DNA of 32,821 nt from Sphingobacteriaceae bacterium (GTDB taxonomy: Bacteria > Bacteroidota > Bacteroidia > UBA7662), in NCBI GenBank assembly GCA_013824115.1, contig PNNG01000007.1, positions 1 to 32,821 on the forward strand, in the 5' to 3' direction. The first letter of the stretch is position 1. Each line of letters opens with the position of its first letter. The notes under the pieces are model-generated. The model had not been told where the DNA came from, did not search any database, and saw only the letters and a program-made list of their open reading frames with translations. A program made the position numbers and the translations under genes. Below are positions 1 to 8,481 of this stretch, piece by piece.

Positions 1-19
1 TTTTGTGGGTTTTAATGGC

Positions 20-1576
20 TTACTTGGCATAAGCAATCGAACGTTTTTCACGAATGACAGTAACCTTGATTTGACCTGGATACTGCATTTCGGTTTGAAT
101 GCGCTGAGATAAATCAACCGACATGAGTTCGGCAGCATCGTCGCTTACTTTTTCCGATTCTACAATCACGCGCAATTCGCGACCCGCTTGTATGGCGAAA
201 GCTTTTTCAACTCCTTGGTAGCTCATGGCCATGTTTTCGAGGTCTTTGAGGCGTTTGATGTAGCCTTCAATGACTTCGCGGCGGGCACCCGGGCGGGCAC
301 CTGAGATGGCATCACAAGCTTGTACGATGGCCGAAATGGGATCGGTCATCTCTATTTCATCATGGTGGGCACCAATGGCATTGCAAATGATGGGGTGCTC
401 TTTGCAGCGCTCGGCAATTTGCATGCCCAGCAAAGCGTGTGGTACCTCAGCATTGTCGTCGGGCACCTTGCCTATGTCGTGCAGCAGTCCGGCGCGCTTG
501 GCCAACTTGGCATTCAATCCCAATTCGGCGGCCATGGTGGCGCAGAGGTTGGCAACTTCGCGGCTGTGCTGCAGCAAGTTTTGTCCGTACGACGAGCGAT
601 AGCGCATTTTCCCTACCAAGCGAACCAATTCGGGGTGGAGGCCGTGAATGCCTAAATCGATGCAGGTACGTTCACCAATTTCTACCACCTCTTCTTCAAT
701 TTGCTTGCGTGTTTTGGCCACCACTTCTTCGATCCGGGCGGGGTGAATGCGTCCGTCGGTAACGAGGCGGTGGAGGGCTACACGGCCAATTTCGCGGCGC
801 AGTGGATCGAAGCACGATAGGATGATGGCTTCGGGGGTGTCGTCTACGATTAGTTCTACCCCGGTAGCTGCTTCGAATGCACGGATGTTGCGCCCTTCGC
901 GACCAATGATCTGGCCTTTAACGTCATCGTTTTTGATGGGGAAGACGGAGATGGCGTTTTCAATGGCATGCTCGGTGGCGGTACGCTGAATGCTTTCGAT
1001 AACCACCTTTTTGGCTTCACGGTTGGCTTGCAGCTTGGCTTCGTCGATGATGTCTTTGATTTGCGCCATGGCCTGGCTTTTGGCTTCGCCTTTGAGCTGT
1101 TCCACCAGTTGGGCTTTGGCTTCATCGGCAGTAAGATTGGCGATTTTTTCGAGGTTTTTCACCGTTTGTTGGTGTGCCTTGGCCAGTTCTTCCTTGCGCT
1201 GATCTACAATCTCAATTTGGCGGGTGAGGTTTTCGCGGGTTGAGTCCAACTCAGCCTCTTTGCGCGCTACTTGCTCGAGTTTTTGGTTGAGGCTCTGTTC
1301 TTTTTGCTTGAGCCTGTTTTCATTTTGGAGAACTGCTTGGTTGCGCTTGTTGGTTTCCTCGTCGTGTTGCGAGCGGAGCTGTAAAAAGCGCTCTTTGGCT
1401 TGAAGCTCTTTTTCTTTGCGAATTCCTTCGGCTCTGATTTCGGCCTCTTTCAAGATACGAGAAGCTTCTTTTTCGGCTTCTTCTTTTTGTTTGTCGAGCA
1501 CTTTGGCCAACATAAATCGTCCCACGGCTACGCCGGCAGACAATGATAAAACTCCTATGAGCAGGTGTATTAACAT
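20..1576 (-). CDS. rny: Ribonuclease Y
   Basis: Membrane-anchored endoribonuclease that starts mRNA decay. Residues 1-20 form a single hydrophobic segment, consistent with an N-terminal membrane anchor. Residues about 25-190 are a charged Lys/Glu/Gln-rich coiled coil. A KH RNA-binding domain carries [10 protein letters not shown] at 223-232. The HD phosphohydrolase domain has H337 and the HD pair H366-D367 within LLHDIGK, followed by GAHHDE. At 518 residues it matches the usual family length, and the ATG start gives the anchor directly. It is the last gene of the pheT - coiled-coil - zapA - rny run on the minus strand, 61 nt after zapA, so it is probably co-transcribed. All expected motifs are present and nothing looks broken. 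Confidence 0.97.
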   Translation of the reverse strand: MLIHLLIGVLSLSAGVAVGRFMLAKVLDKQKEEAEKEASRILKEAEIRAEGIRKEKELQAKERFLQLRSQHDEETNKRNQAVLQNENRLKQKEQSLNQKLEQVARKEAELDSTRENLTRQIEIVDQRKEELAKAHQQTVKNLEKIANLTADEAKAQLVEQLKGEAKSQAMAQIKDIIDEAKLQANREAKKVVIESIQRTATEHAIENAISVFPIKNDDVKGQIIGREGRNIRAFEAATGVELIVDDTPEAIILSCFDPLRREIGRVALHRLVTDGRIHPARIEEVVAKTRKQIEEEVVEIGERTCIDLGIHGLHPELVRLVGKMRYRSSYGQNLLQHSREVANLCATMAAELGLNAKLAKRAGLLHDIGKVPDDNAEVPHALLGMQIAERCKEHPIICNAIGAHHDEIEMTDPISAIVQACDAISGARPGARREVIEGYIKRLKDLENMAMSYQGVEKAFAIQAGRELRVIVESEKVSDDAAELMSVDLSQRIQTEMQYPGQIKVTVIREKRSIAYAK

Positions 1577-1637
1577 AACGGATTGGTTTAATAACCCGTT
1601 GCAGTACTCGGTAAAGTGGTCGGCGAAGTAAAGGAAC

Positions 1638-1919
1638 TTAGTTCGAAATCAACTGCCTGATCCTATGCAGCTCTGCTTCAATGGCAGTATCTGCTTCGGG
1701 CGAGCTGCGGCCTTCTTGTGAAAGCAGCGTATTGGCAAGGAAAAGGGCCGTCATGGCCAGTACATCGGTTCGGTCGGCCGTGGGATACATATTGCGGTAT
1801 TCCATTAGCCGCTCGTTGATGAGCTTTTCCGCTTCCCGCATCCGAACTTCATCGGCTGCCGAAAGCACCAGGGGATATTCCCGGTCGCCTATTTTGATTT
1901 TAACGTTTTTCTGTTCCAT
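1638..1919 (-). CDS. zapA: Cell division protein ZapA
   Basis: Small FtsZ-associated protein that bundles FtsZ protofilaments at the division site. The 93-residue product begins with a beta-strand segment of the form [12 protein letters not shown], followed by an [15 protein letters not shown] helix and an alanine/leucine-rich helix ([16 protein letters not shown]). This is the standard ZapA layout and length. It lies 27 nt downstream of a small coiled-coil gene and 61 nt upstream of rny on the same strand. The link of pheT, zapA and rny is a recurring arrangement in Bacteroidota, from general knowledge, and supports the call. The assignment rests on family pattern recognition; no catalytic residues exist to check. 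Confidence 0.88.
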   Translation of the reverse strand: MEQKNVKIKIGDREYPLVLSAADEVRMREAEKLINERLMEYRNMYPTADRTDVLAMTALFLANTLLSQEGRSSPEADTAIEAELHRIRQLISN

Positions 1920-1946
1920 GGTTCTTCACCGATATCCGCCTCGCCT

Positions 1947-2240
1947 CTAGTCCTGCAAGAGGGCTATGCATTTATCGATTTCTTTGATGAACTCATTCAC
2001 CTTTAGCTTGGCTTCCTGCTTTGCCTTGGGGTCATTTTCAAGTCCTTTGGCAATTTTCAGGATTTTTTTCTGTGATTCCAATAGTTCGAGTGATTGTTGT
2101 AATTCGTGGTTTTTAGCGTGTAAACGCTGCATTTTTTCTTTCAATTCGCTGTTTTCTGCCGACAGTTGCTGCTGCTTCTGCTGCTGTTTTTCAACGAATT
2201 GACGAATCAATACCAGTTCTTCTAACAATCCTTTACTCAT
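1947..2240 (-). CDS. Small coiled-coil protein between pheT and zapA
   Basis: A 97-residue protein without a signal peptide or membrane segment. Residues about 5-75 are a strong coiled-coil candidate with a Gln-rich stretch (EKQQQKQQQL), then heptad-like leucines in a helix rich in Glu, Lys and Asn. The C-terminus (residues 76-97) is a shorter amphipathic helix. It starts 3 nt after the pheT stop codon and ends 27 nt before zapA, so it is almost certainly co-transcribed with both. I do not recognise a named family. By position and shape it could be a cell-division accessory comparable to the small coiled-coil ZapB of Proteobacteria, but that is inference from context only. Confidence 0.8.
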   Translation of the reverse strand: MSKGLLEELVLIRQFVEKQQQKQQQLSAENSELKEKMQRLHAKNHELQQSLELLESQKKILKIAKGLENDPKAKQEAKLKVNEFIKEIDKCIALLQD

Positions 2241-2243
2241 ACA

Positions 2244-4655
2244 TTATTGGCGCACTATAGCCCCTAAAGATTTCTCAAAGTTATGCATTAATTTTTGCAT
2301 CACCTTGTCTGCTGCCTCGTCGGTGAGCGTCTTTTCTTCGTCTTGAAAAACAAAGCTCAAAGCGTAAGAGCGTTTGCCGGCCTCCACCTTTTCGCCTTCG
2401 TACACGTCGAACAAATTTACCCCACGTAAAAGTGGACTTGCTGTTTCGAAAGCCAATTGCTCAAGTGCTTCGTAATGAACCTCTTTGCCAATGACCAAGG
2501 CCAAATCGCGCCGCATGGCAGGGAATTTGGGAAGCTCTGTAAAGCGGATGGGCCTATCGGTTTCACGCAACAGGGTGGCCCACTCGAAGGTGGCAAACCA
2601 AACGTCTTGTTTGATGTCGTAATGCTTACAGATTTTCGACTGCACTTTTCCCAAATACACCACCGGCTTGCCATTTAGGTTGTATTGCAGCTGATTTTCG
2701 AGGCAAGGGTGCGTACCTGCTTTGCTTGTAAGCAAGTCGGTAAGGCCGAGTCGCGCAAGGACGTTCCTCACCGTGGCATGCAATTGGTAAAAGTCGGTCT
2801 TTTTCCCAGCTTCGTACCAGCTTTCGCTGTTTTGGTTGCCTGTAAGGAAAAGGGCCAGTTGCTCGTGTTCGGTGCGGGCCTTGTTTTGGCGGATGTAAAC
2901 CTTGCCCAGTTCGTACAGTGCCAAGTTCATTTGGCGGCGATTGAGATTATAGCTGATGTTTTGCAGGCCACTGAATAGCAGGGATGGACGAAGTACGGGT
3001 ACTTGATCGTTTACCGGATTCATAACGCGTATTTCTTTGCCAATCCACTCGGGAGTGAGCTCTAATTCTGCCTGACTGATGAACGACAGGCTCATGGTTT
3101 CGAAAAAACCCTGGCTTACCAATTGGTTGGAAATGCGCTGCTGCCATTCGTTTTTATTCTCGCGCTTGGGATAAGAGGCCTGGTAGTTGACTGGAGCCCC
3201 CAATGGAATGTTGTTTAAGCCATGGATGCGCAGCACTTCCTCAATCACGTCGATTTCGCGTGTAACATCCACCCGGTAGTTGGGGGCTACTACTTGCAGG
3301 CCTTCGGCATGCTCATATTCGAGCACAAAATCGAGGCGGCGCAAAATATCGCGAATTTCATCACGCTTGATTTTCTTGCCTATGATTCTATCGAAATTGC
3401 CGTATAGCAGGTGCATGCGTTTGGGCACAGGCACCGTGCTCGAAACATCGGTAAGTGCACTGCTGACTTTTCCGCCGGCCACTTCCAAAATGAGGTTCAC
3501 TGCTCTTTGAAGTGCAGGAATGACCATATCAGGGTCGGTGCCGCGCTCAAAGCGGTAGCTGGCATCGCTTTTAATGCCCAACAATCGACTCGATTTGCGA
3601 ATCACCGAAGCATCGAATTGGGCGCTTTCTATAAATATGTCGGTGGTATCGGGTGCAATACTGTCGTTGAGTCCGCCCATAACGCCTGCCACACCCATGG
3701 CCTCTTCGGCATTACAAACCAATAGGTTGTGCGCTTGAAGGGTGTAGTCTTTTTTGTCGAGCAGGGTGATTTTTTCATTTTCTTCTGCCTGACGCACAAT
3801 GATTTGGTTGCCTTTGATTTTGCGCAGGTCGTAAGCATGCAAGGGATGGCCCAACTCAAACATCACAAAATTGGTAACGTCTACCACATTGTTGATGGGC
3901 TTGCTGCCAATGCTGGTCAAGCGCTTTTGCAACCACTCGGGCGACGGCCCCAATTGCACGCCACTGATGCAAATACCAGCAAAGCGATTGCAGGCACCTG
4001 GCGCGTCGATGCGGATTTGCACTTCTTGCTCGCCCGTATGGGTGCCGGGGTCGTGCAAGTGCGGGAATTTGCGGCCAATGCGCAGGTGGGCTGCCAAATC
4101 GCGGGCTACCCCATAATGTGAAATGGCATCGGTTCGATTAGGCGTAAGACCTATTTCTATTTGCACATCGGCATCTGAACCCAAAAGCTGGGAAATGGGC
4201 GTGCCAATGGCGGTTTCGTTGGGAAGCACCATGATGCCATCGTGGTTGTTGCCTAAGCCAATTTCATCTTCTGCACAGAGCATTCCTTCGCTAAGCTCAC
4301 CGCGAATTTTGGCTTTCTTGATGGTAAATGGCTCTCCGGTGGTTGGGGACAGGGTAACACCTACTGGTGCTACTACCACTTTTTGTCCAAGGGCTACGTT
4401 GGGGGCACCACAAACAATCGATAAGCGATTGCTGCCGTCGGTGGTCACCACGGTACATTTGAGCTTATCGGCATTGGGGTGCTGCGTACATTCCAGCACT
4501 TCGCCCACCACCAGACCTTTGAGTTTTTCGCTCGATTGGCCCAAGGGGGTAGTGCCATCTACTTCGAGGCCAATTTCGGTAAGGGCATCACAAAGGGTAT
4601 CGAGTGCAACAGGCTGCTCGAGGTAAGTCGACAACCAATTGTAAGAAATTTTCAT
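2244..4655 (-). CDS. pheT: Phenylalanine-tRNA ligase beta subunit
   Basis: The beta chain of the heterotetrameric phenylalanyl-tRNA synthetase, which binds tRNA-Phe and edits mischarged Tyr-tRNA. The 803-residue product has the full bacterial domain order: an N-terminal short domain (MKISYNWLSTYL), an EMAP/OB-fold tRNA-binding domain at about 40-150, the B3/B4 editing domain at about 200-380 (GHPLHAYD; KSDASYRFERGTD), the B5 domain at about 400-480, the catalytic-like core, and a C-terminal FDX-ACB anticodon-binding domain (FPAMRRDLALVI to the end). No pheS lies next to it in the window, which is unremarkable as pheS is often elsewhere in this phylum. A TAnnTTTG promoter box lies 18 nt upstream. 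Confidence 0.98.
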   Translation of the reverse strand: MKISYNWLSTYLEQPVALDTLCDALTEIGLEVDGTTPLGQSSEKLKGLVVGEVLECTQHPNADKLKCTVVTTDGSNRLSIVCGAPNVALGQKVVVAPVGVTLSPTTGEPFTIKKAKIRGELSEGMLCAEDEIGLGNNHDGIMVLPNETAIGTPISQLLGSDADVQIEIGLTPNRTDAISHYGVARDLAAHLRIGRKFPHLHDPGTHTGEQEVQIRIDAPGACNRFAGICISGVQLGPSPEWLQKRLTSIGSKPINNVVDVTNFVMFELGHPLHAYDLRKIKGNQIIVRQAEENEKITLLDKKDYTLQAHNLLVCNAEEAMGVAGVMGGLNDSIAPDTTDIFIESAQFDASVIRKSSRLLGIKSDASYRFERGTDPDMVIPALQRAVNLILEVAGGKVSSALTDVSSTVPVPKRMHLLYGNFDRIIGKKIKRDEIRDILRRLDFVLEYEHAEGLQVVAPNYRVDVTREIDVIEEVLRIHGLNNIPLGAPVNYQASYPKRENKNEWQQRISNQLVSQGFFETMSLSFISQAELELTPEWIGKEIRVMNPVNDQVPVLRPSLLFSGLQNISYNLNRRQMNLALYELGKVYIRQNKARTEHEQLALFLTGNQNSESWYEAGKKTDFYQLHATVRNVLARLGLTDLLTSKAGTHPCLENQLQYNLNGKPVVYLGKVQSKICKHYDIKQDVWFATFEWATLLRETDRPIRFTELPKFPAMRRDLALVIGKEVHYEALEQLAFETASPLLRGVNLFDVYEGEKVEAGKRSYALSFVFQDEEKTLTDEAADKVMQKLMHNFEKSLGAIVRQ

Positions 4656-4672
4656 ATGATTTTGTTCTAGGG

Positions 4673-4680
4673 CAAAGTTA
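4673..4680 (-). promoter_or_regulatory. Probable -7 box of the pheT operon promoter
   Basis: On the minus strand these 8 bases read TAACTTTG, a perfect match to the Bacteroidota sigma-A -7 consensus TAnnTTTG. It ends 18 nt before the pheT start codon, giving a short leader. No good -33 TTG is visible at the usual 19-20 nt; that region is occupied by the neighbouring terminator hairpin. Confidence 0.6.
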
Positions 4681-4726
4681 AAAGCAAAAGCGCTTGCTGT
4701 CGGAATAATTTTGACAGCAAGCGCTC
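4680..4726 (-). terminator. Rho-independent terminator of the M36 protease gene
   Basis: A perfect 13-bp stem (4689-4701 with 4713-4725) encloses an 11-nt loop. Read on the minus strand, the stem is followed by TTTTGCTTTT. It begins 22 nt after the stop codon of the protease gene. The hairpin directly abuts the pheT promoter box, so termination and restart are packed into about 50 nt. Confidence 0.8.
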
Positions 4727-4747
4727 TATTTGAACCAAACGTGCAGC

Positions 4748-7735
4748 TTATTCGCGAATAATGCGGCGAACGCTTTGGCGCTGACCGTCATCCATGCGAA
4801 GCAGGTAGATGCCTGCGGGCAAGTGGTGCAGTTGAAGCGCCAGTTGGTTGATGCCTGCTTCGAGGGTGTGGGATTCGGTGATCAAAACCTGCCCCAATGT
4901 ATTGCCTACCTGGAAATTGATTTTGCTCGCTTGATGGGCATGCACCGCAATATTGAGTGCTCCTTTGGTGGGATTGGGAAATACCTGTACCTGAAGCTCC
5001 TGGCGAGGTCCGCCTATTCCAGTGGCCGGGCTAAGGTCGAAAAAGCGAATATCATCAATGGCGGCTTCTACAGTACTGGATGGATTTAGGTCTTGGGCTA
5101 CAAAACGAAGTCGAACTGTGGCGCTTGGGGTAACAAAATCACGTACACGTACTGCATTTCTTCTCCAGCTTCGGTCACTTCTGCGGGTGCGTTCAATCAA
5201 GCGCCAGGTAGTACCGTCGTTGGTAATATATACTTCCCAGTTATCGAGATTTGGGCTGGTGCCTGTTTCGTTTGTGTACCAACGCATATAGGTGACTACG
5301 GGATCACCATAGGTGGTAAGGTCGTATACCGGACTCAAAAGGCTGGTGCGGCCTCCATCTACGTCGGCTGCATCAACCGGACTGGTAGTGGTTGGAGCAT
5401 TTTTGGTAAAGGCGGCCCGGCTTCCTCCCGGGGTGGCATTGCTGCCAGGTGCAGTAATGCTAGCTGGATTGGAGGCAGTGGCGAAGGAAGGGATAGGAAC
5501 ACCTATTTCCCAAATGCCATCGATTGCATTATCGGAAGCGAAGCCAACGGTAAAGTTGGAATCGGTGGTGGCATTTTCGAATGTATGGTTGGCATATTCG
5601 GTAAAGCCTACCAGCAGGTTGTAGTGCAGGTTAGGAGATGCAACATCGGTGGCAAAATTGGGCTGGATGGCGCCAATACCTCCCGAGAGGTCAACCACAC
5701 CTACGAAATACTGAAGCACTGTGCCTAGGGGTTGAGCCGGTAGGCTGCCGGTGTAATTATTGCCACCTGCCGAAGTAAGTGTAACGGTATCGCTGGTGCT
5801 TAAGGCTGCGCCGAGCTGACGGTAAATGATTTGTGCACCAGCCACAAAGCTGTTAAAGGGGGCGGCAGCGTTGATCGAAACATTCACCGGGATAGGAGCA
5901 TTGGCAGGAGCATCGGCAAAGGGGCTTAGTGTAAATTGTACATTGGCCAGCAGCCTGATGCCATGGAAACCAAAACCACTTACCAATTGGTTGAAATGAG
6001 GGGTGCCGTTTGCCAAGTTGTTGTCGTTGTCATCTGCTTGGATGGCATCAATAAGAATTTGGCTGTACAATCGGCCTTCTTGTCCGTTAGGTGCATTGGC
6101 CAAGGCATACATCGACTCTGCCAGAATTTCCATCATGGTGCGGTTGTTGCCAATGAGGCCGCCTGTACGCCACCAAGCACCGCAAATGATTTCGCCATCG
6201 GCATGTACTTGCCCAACGAGGTTTTGCGGGAAAATTTTGGGGTTGATGTCGTAACGGCGAATGGATTGATTCGGATTGGTAGAGCTAAAACCAATACCCA
6301 GTACAGGGTCGCCGGTAAGGGTAATGGCAAAAATGTCGCTATAGCCTTCTCCCATGCCTCCGTTTTGAAAAGGCTGGCCAAACGAATTGTAGAAGTAGTT
6401 GGTGATGGCATGGCCGTATTCGTGGTAAACTACGTCGGCGGCTGTTGAAAGTGCGTTACAACCGCCTGCAGTAACATAAAAATTGATGGAGTTACCATTA
6501 AAGAAAGCGTTGCAAGTACCGTCGGTGCGATCAACACGGGTGGTTAATGGGAAATCTAAAGCCGTGAAATTAGGCATCAAACTCTTGAGATAATCGTGTA
6601 CCAAAGAGGTATGGTAGTAGGCCGATAGGTGGCGAATAGAATTGATGGCTGGCGAGGTGCCGCGGTTGTTGTAAATGATGGTATCGCGCAAGGAATCGAC
6701 CATGAGCGTGAAAGTGGGGGTATTTGTGCCGGTATTGCCATGTACCACGCGCGACCAGCGGCCTTGCAGCGGAAAAGTGCCTTGGGCGGGCAAGTTGGGG
6801 ATGCCGCCATCGTACGAGCCCACCGCGTTGGTGAAATAGTTGGTGCCGTTAACGGTAAACTGCAGGTGGGGCAGGGCTACCATCGAATCGGGAGCATAAG
6901 GATGCTTTGGATAAATGGTTCCGAGCATTTGCAGATTGCCATTGGCCTCGGGGCGGCCGTTGGGTGGGAATGCCTTGGGGGCGGCCTGAACCACCAAATT
7001 GCGGCGCGATAGCAGTTGTCCGTTGTGCGCATCTACCAAAACTTCCCAGTTTTCAGGTACACGGTCGTGGTCGATGGCTTCCACAAAAATGGTTCTTACC
7101 AATCGGAAGCTGTATTGTTGGTCGCCAGGGATGGCCAAAACGCGCAGTTTGGGATCGACATAAGCATGTGTAATGTTTTCGAGATCCTGTTGTGCCAGCA
7201 CGATGGCTTGGCTCTCCGAAATGCTAGGCAGGGTACTCAGTCGGATGTTGTTAAACACATCTAAGCCAAACAGCACCACTTCATCGGTTTTGGTGAATTT
7301 AAGGGTAAGGCGGCTGTTGATGATTTCAAGGCCCTCGTGCATTTGCCTGAAATTGACGAAACGATATTTGGCTGATTCGTGGATTTGGATAAGCTCGAGT
7401 TGGCCAACCGGAATGTTGAAACCGCTGAGTTCTTGCGCCATAAATTGGTAGCTCTTGGCCAGCAAATCGGACCCGTTTACCCTGATAGGGTTGCCAAAAG
7501 CGCGGTTGGGCTTGCTGTTTTCTTCGTTGAAAAGCACATGCCACGAAGGGTGACGCTGACTAAAAGTGTACCAATAGGTGGTGGCTTTTAGATGCTGCTG
7601 CAAGCTCACATCGAAAGCTTGTTTTTGCTGCACATAGCGAATTTCTTTATCTGAATGGTCGTGAGCATCAGCGGCTACCGACAAAAAGAGCAGCGAAAAG
7701 ATGCCACTCAAAAGCTTTGCGGAAAAGTTCTTCAT
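4748..7735 (-). CDS. Secreted M36 (fungalysin-type) zinc metalloprotease with T9SS sorting tail
   Basis: Predicted extracellular or surface zinc endopeptidase. I chose the ATG at 7735 (995 residues) because it begins a proper signal peptide (MKNFSAKLL..., cleavage near AADA). A longer reading starting at 7825 would bury it. An FTP-like propeptide region spans about 50-220. The zinc motif HEYGH sits at about 438-442 and the downstream glutamate motif GEGYSD at about 462-467, as in M36. The middle part has two beta-rich stretches, a probable Ig-like segment and a jelly-roll-like domain (DNWEVYI, VRLRFVAQD, AAIDDIRF). The last roughly 75 residues are a type A T9SS sorting domain (VFPNPTKG ... 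LPAGIYLLRM ... RRIIRE), so export is expected through Sec and then type IX secretion. Confidence 0.93.
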   Translation of the reverse strand: MKNFSAKLLSGIFSLLFLSVAADAHDHSDKEIRYVQQKQAFDVSLQQHLKATTYWYTFSQRHPSWHVLFNEENSKPNRAFGNPIRVNGSDLLAKSYQFMAQELSGFNIPVGQLELIQIHESAKYRFVNFRQMHEGLEIINSRLTLKFTKTDEVVLFGLDVFNNIRLSTLPSISESQAIVLAQQDLENITHAYVDPKLRVLAIPGDQQYSFRLVRTIFVEAIDHDRVPENWEVLVDAHNGQLLSRRNLVVQAAPKAFPPNGRPEANGNLQMLGTIYPKHPYAPDSMVALPHLQFTVNGTNYFTNAVGSYDGGIPNLPAQGTFPLQGRWSRVVHGNTGTNTPTFTLMVDSLRDTIIYNNRGTSPAINSIRHLSAYYHTSLVHDYLKSLMPNFTALDFPLTTRVDRTDGTCNAFFNGNSINFYVTAGGCNALSTAADVVYHEYGHAITNYFYNSFGQPFQNGGMGEGYSDIFAITLTGDPVLGIGFSSTNPNQSIRRYDINPKIFPQNLVGQVHADGEIICGAWWRTGGLIGNNRTMMEILAESMYALANAPNGQEGRLYSQILIDAIQADDNDNNLANGTPHFNQLVSGFGFHGIRLLANVQFTLSPFADAPANAPIPVNVSINAAAPFNSFVAGAQIIYRQLGAALSTSDTVTLTSAGGNNYTGSLPAQPLGTVLQYFVGVVDLSGGIGAIQPNFATDVASPNLHYNLLVGFTEYANHTFENATTDSNFTVGFASDNAIDGIWEIGVPIPSFATASNPASITAPGSNATPGGSRAAFTKNAPTTTSPVDAADVDGGRTSLLSPVYDLTTYGDPVVTYMRWYTNETGTSPNLDNWEVYITNDGTTWRLIERTRRSDRSWRRNAVRVRDFVTPSATVRLRFVAQDLNPSSTVEAAIDDIRFFDLSPATGIGGPRQELQVQVFPNPTKGALNIAVHAHQASKINFQVGNTLGQVLITESHTLEAGINQLALQLHHLPAGIYLLRMDDGQRQSVRRIIRE

Positions 7736-7855
7736 GTACCGTTTAAATGTTGTAACTTCAATGATAAGAAAAAGTTGGGTCGGCTGTACCGCTAAGCACT
7801 GATTTTTTGTGGTTTGCATCATCATAGGGCGAAGTACATATCTCTTGCGAAAAGC

Positions 7856-7899
7856 TTTGAAAAGACCAAAATTGTAATAACTTTGTAATTACAATTGTA
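7856..7899 (+). promoter_or_regulatory. mazEF promoter with overlapping palindromic operator candidates
   Basis: TTTG at 7856-7859 (-33 element) and TAACTTTG at 7878-7885 (-7 box) are separated by 18 nt, matching the Bacteroidota promoter consensus. Overlapping it are ATTGTAAT (7871-7878) and its inverted copy ATTACAAT (7888-7895), the 12-bp palindrome TTGTAATTACAA (7883-7894) and the 10-bp palindrome TACAATTGTA (7890-7899). MazE-type antitoxins autoregulate by binding palindromes over their promoter, so this is the likely operator. The operator role is inferred. Confidence 0.7.
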
Positions 7900-7902
7900 G
7901 AC

Positions 7903-8148
7903 ATGGAACTGTCAGTAATTCACATCGGTAATTCCAAGGGCATTCGGTTGCCGAAAGCCTTGCTGGATAAATACAAAATAGCAGATCAGGTAGAGCTGAT
8001 TCTGGAAGAGAATTACATCATCCTCAAGCCCAAAACCGCGCCTAGAGCGGGTTGGGAGGAAGCATTTAAGGGCATGAACGCTGCTGGCGACGATGAACCA
8101 CTGATGGATGATGTTTTCGAGGATGAAAATTTGGATGAATGGAGCTAA
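7903..8148 (+). CDS. mazE: MazE-type antitoxin (AbrB/SpoVT fold)
   Basis: The 81-residue antitoxin of a type II toxin-antitoxin pair. Residues 1-45 form the AbrB/MazE swapped-hairpin DNA-binding domain, with the diagnostic sequence IGNSKGIRLPKALLDKY and a following VELILEENYIILKP strand pair. Residues 46-81 form an acidic tail (DDEPLMDDVFEDENLDEW), the usual disordered segment that wraps and neutralises the toxin. The gene overlaps the toxin gene by 10 nt, which implies translational coupling. A strong promoter and palindromes just upstream suggest autorepression by the antitoxin or the complex. Confidence 0.93.
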   Translation: MELSVIHIGNSKGIRLPKALLDKYKIADQVELILEENYIILKPKTAPRAGWEEAFKGMNAAGDDEPLMDDVFEDENLDEWS

Positions 8149-8462
8149 GGCAATACCAAATCATTTTGGTAAATCTTGATCTAACCGTTGGTAGTGAAAT
8201 CAAAAAAACAAGGCCATGCGTTATCATTTCGCCAGATGAGATGAATAAATACCTTCGGACAGTGGTAGTTGCTCCCATGGCCACCACCTCGAAGAGTTAT
8301 CCAACCAGGGTAGAAATACGCCACAACGATACTCCATACTGGATTGTCTTAGATCAGGTCAGGACGGTAGACCGGAGTATGGTAGTAAAGATTTTGGGTA
8401 GGCTTAAAGAATATGAGATGAGTGCAGTAAAAAAAGTGATTAATGAAACATACGTTGCTTGA
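8139..8462 (+). CDS. mazF: MazF/PemK-type mRNA interferase toxin
   Basis: A 107-residue type II toxin, predicted to be a sequence-specific ribosome-independent endoribonuclease. Hallmarks of the PemK/MazF SH3-like barrel are visible: QYQIILVNLDLTVGSEIKKTRPCVIIS with the conserved KTRP basic motif, VVVAPMATTS with the catalytic-site Thr/Ser stretch, and VLDQVRTVDRSMV with the conserved DQ-R-D. Length is normal and no residue looks lost, so it is probably active. It overlaps mazE by 10 nt at the 5' end. At its 3' end the next gene starts 19 nt after the stop, or overlaps if the earlier ATG at 8443 were used. Confidence 0.93.
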   Translation: MELRQYQIILVNLDLTVGSEIKKTRPCVIISPDEMNKYLRTVVVAPMATTSKSYPTRVEIRHNDTPYWIVLDQVRTVDRSMVVKILGRLKEYEMSAVKKVINETYVA

Positions 8463-8481
8463 AATTCAAAATGAGCACTTA

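Noticed and set aside
5093..5728. 211-codon open frame antisense to the M36 protease
   Set aside because: Overlaps a protein with clear domains on the other strand; its translation is Gly/Val/Ile-rich without recognisable features.
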